Source of the DNA: Candidatus Methanoperedens sp.
Lineage (GTDB): Archaea > Halobacteriota > Methanosarcinia > Methanosarcinales > Methanoperedenaceae
Length of the DNA: 64,000 nt
Direction: 5' to 3'
NCBI GenBank assembly: GCA_012026795.1
Contig: VEPM01000009.1
Coordinates: forward strand, 1 to 64,000
In this document: positions 62,761 through 64,000 of the stretch, piece after piece
Layout of the letters: the number at the start of each line of letters is the position of its first letter
Numbering within the stretch: position 1 is the stretch's first letter
Notes under the pieces: generated by a model
Told to the model about the DNA's origin: nothing
Database searches by the model: none
The model's input: the letters and a program-made list of their open reading frames with translations, nothing else
Program-made: the position numbers and the translations under genes

Positions 62761-64000
62761 TCAATGTTTATTATTGAATTTAATATGAAATTCTGTTCCG
62801 TGATTTCGATTTAAATATATCTCGCCATGAAGCTGGTTTTCTGCCAGTATCGTGACCAGATGTAAACCTAATGATTCGGTTTTTCTAAAATCCAGATCTT
62901 TAGATATGCCAATGCCATTATCCCCGATCACAAGTTCAAGCATATTTTCACCAGTTTCGAAAAAAGCGATCTTGATTTCACCTTTTCTTCCCTCTGGAAA
63001 AGCGTATTTCAAGGAATTAGTGACCAGTTCATTGATTATCAATCCGCACGGAATAGCAAAATCAATATCCAGTCGAACGTTCTGGATATTCATGTTGAGC
63101 TTCATATTTCCCGAATTGGAATTATAAGACTGGAAAAGGTTAGCCACCAGATCGTTGATGTAATCATTGAAGTCGATTTTTGCCAGGTCTTTTGACCGGT
63201 AAAGTTTTTCATGGATAAGAGACATCGACGAGATCCTGTTCTGGCTTTCTGTAAAAATATCGATCACATTTTTATCTTTAATATACTGGGTCTGATGATC
63301 CAGAAGACTGGAAACAATCTGCAAATTGTTCTTGACACGATGGTGGATTTCTTTCAGAAGCGTTTCTTTTTCCTGGAGGGATGTCTTAATCTTATCCTCA
63401 GCAAGCTTGCGCTCAGTGATATCCCTGAATACTACCAATCCCATTTGCTTACCCGCAAATACAACATTATTTCCGGTTATATCTACCGGGACCATCTTGC
63501 CGTCTTTTCTCAGTATCGGCAGATCATTTAAAACCGCTGGCTCTTTTTGTATTCCTTCTTTAAATGAAACCCTGATTCTTTCACGCTCCTCTTCCGGATG
63601 AAGCTGAAAGATTTTCATTGTTAAAAGCTCATTTTTATTGTAGCCTGTAAGTTGCTCAGCCTTTTTATTCGCATCTACAATGTTTTCTCTGGTATCTACC
63701 AATATAATCGCATCACTGGCATCGTTCATCAAAACACGATATTTTTCTTCAGATTCCCTTAGCGCCTCTTCCGCATGCTTACGGTCGGTTATGTCCCTGA
63801 TTATCGCCATCTCCGCCCGTTTACCTTTATAATCAATCAAAGAAGCATTTATTTCAACAGGTATATTTTTGCCTTCTTTTGAAATGATTGCTATTTCATA
63901 TCTATTCGGGATTTCCTCTCCTGCTAATCTCTTTTTATAGTTGTTAATTACTACTTCTTTAAATTCCGCAGATACGAAGTTAATGAATGATTTTCCAATT
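62761..64000 (-). CDS. PAS-domain sensor histidine kinase, 5' end outside the window
   Basis: The frame continues past base 64000, so the N-terminus is missing; the in-frame TTG at 63840 is internal. Visible parts in order: the end of one PAS domain with PAC motif (MAIIRDITDRKHAEEALRES), a complete PAS domain (ILVDTRENIVDANKKAEQLT, ending VVFRDITERKLAED), a HisKA_2 phosphoacceptor helix (LLKEIHHRVKNNLQIVSSLL, the first His-His pair) and a HATPase domain (INELVTNSLKYAF N-box, GDNGIGI). This is the HWE/HisKA_2-like group common in Methanosarcinales. No membrane helix is seen in the part present. No response regulator is adjacent. Confidence 0.9.
   Translation of the reverse strand, partial: IGKSFINFVSAEFKEVVINNYKKRLAGEEIPNRYEIAIISKEGKNIPVEINASLIDYKGKRAEMAIIRDITDRKHAEEALRESEEKYRVLMNDASDAIILVDTRENIVDANKKAEQLTGYNKNELLTMKIFQLHPEEERERIRVSFKEGIQKEPAVLNDLPILRKDGKMVPVDITGNNVVFAGKQMGLVVFRDITERKLAEDKIKTSLQEKETLLKEIHHRVKNNLQIVSSLLDHQTQYIKDKNVIDIFTESQNRISSMSLIHEKLYRSKDLAKIDFNDYINDLVANLFQSYNSNSGNMKLNMNIQNVRLDIDFAIPCGLIINELVTNSLKYAFPEGRKGEIKIAFFETGENMLELVIGDNGIGISKDLDFRKTESLGLHLVTILAENQLHGEIYLNRNHGTEFHIKFNNKH

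Noticed and set aside
63241-63840. Start of the histidine kinase at the in-frame TTG 63840
   Set aside because: The frame continues to the window end with a clear PAS-domain sequence, so the true start is outside.

Overview
The window looks like a chromosomal segment of a Methanosarcinales-type archaeon, most plausibly close to 'Candidatus Methanoperedens' (ANME-2d). That placement is inference. It rests on archaeal promoter architecture (TATA boxes about 25 bases before starts, several probable leaderless genes), a Methanosarcina-type S-layer protein with two S_layer domains, FlaD/E- and KaiC-type proteins, an archaeal tRNA-Val without encoded CCA, a single-chain archaeal carB, and an MqnA-family gene (futalosine menaquinone pathway, known in Methanoperedens). 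No rRNA, transposase or CRISPR array was seen.

Layout. 0-6.3 kb is accessory: a gene fragment, a MNT/HEPN toxin-antitoxin pair, a lone type I restriction HsdR, a DinD remnant, a surface-protein tail, an intergenic inverted repeat and two small membrane proteins. 6.4-9 kb is core metabolism: an adenosine-type deaminase (mtaD/dadD) and argG, divergent. 9-14 kb holds secreted and membrane proteins, among them a protein with fifteen 18-residue repeats, a tRNA-Val, and a small membrane protein behind two operator-like palindromes.

14-36 kb is the most striking part: eight methyl-accepting chemotaxis proteins and five nearly identical CheW genes on the minus strand, plus a free-standing two-CW protein. 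It is followed by a KaiC-like ATPase, a coding frame with no normal start codon, and a divergent FlaD/E gene. No CheA, CheY, CheB or CheR is present. Six of the receptor genes, the two-CW gene and the kaiC-like gene share one promoter element: two TTCACA half-sites 11 bp apart, ending four bases before the TATA region. This looks like an undescribed taxis regulon. Four receptors carry long charged C-terminal tethers that end in the same short peptide.

36-46 kb is cell-envelope related: the S-layer gene lies between two copies of a roughly 165-bp segment made of the flaD 3' end and the rnhA 3' end. Then come rnhA, pspAB and htpX in a tightly overlapping operon, a cupin, a SpoIID-like protein with an almost identical internal duplication, and a membrane glycosyltransferase with its partner. 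46.8-50.3 kb holds a NitT/TauT-type ABC transporter whose binding protein appears circularly permuted, and a regulator/membrane protein pair. 50.3-54.7 kb is a MoxR-DUF58-VWA-BatD-like operon. 54.9-57.4 kb carries DUF429, a YhcG-like nuclease with an internal deletion, and a VapBC pair. 57.4-64 kb has carB, mqnA, a degenerate cupredoxin lipoprotein, a membrane-anchored Lon-like protease and a PAS histidine kinase cut by the window end.
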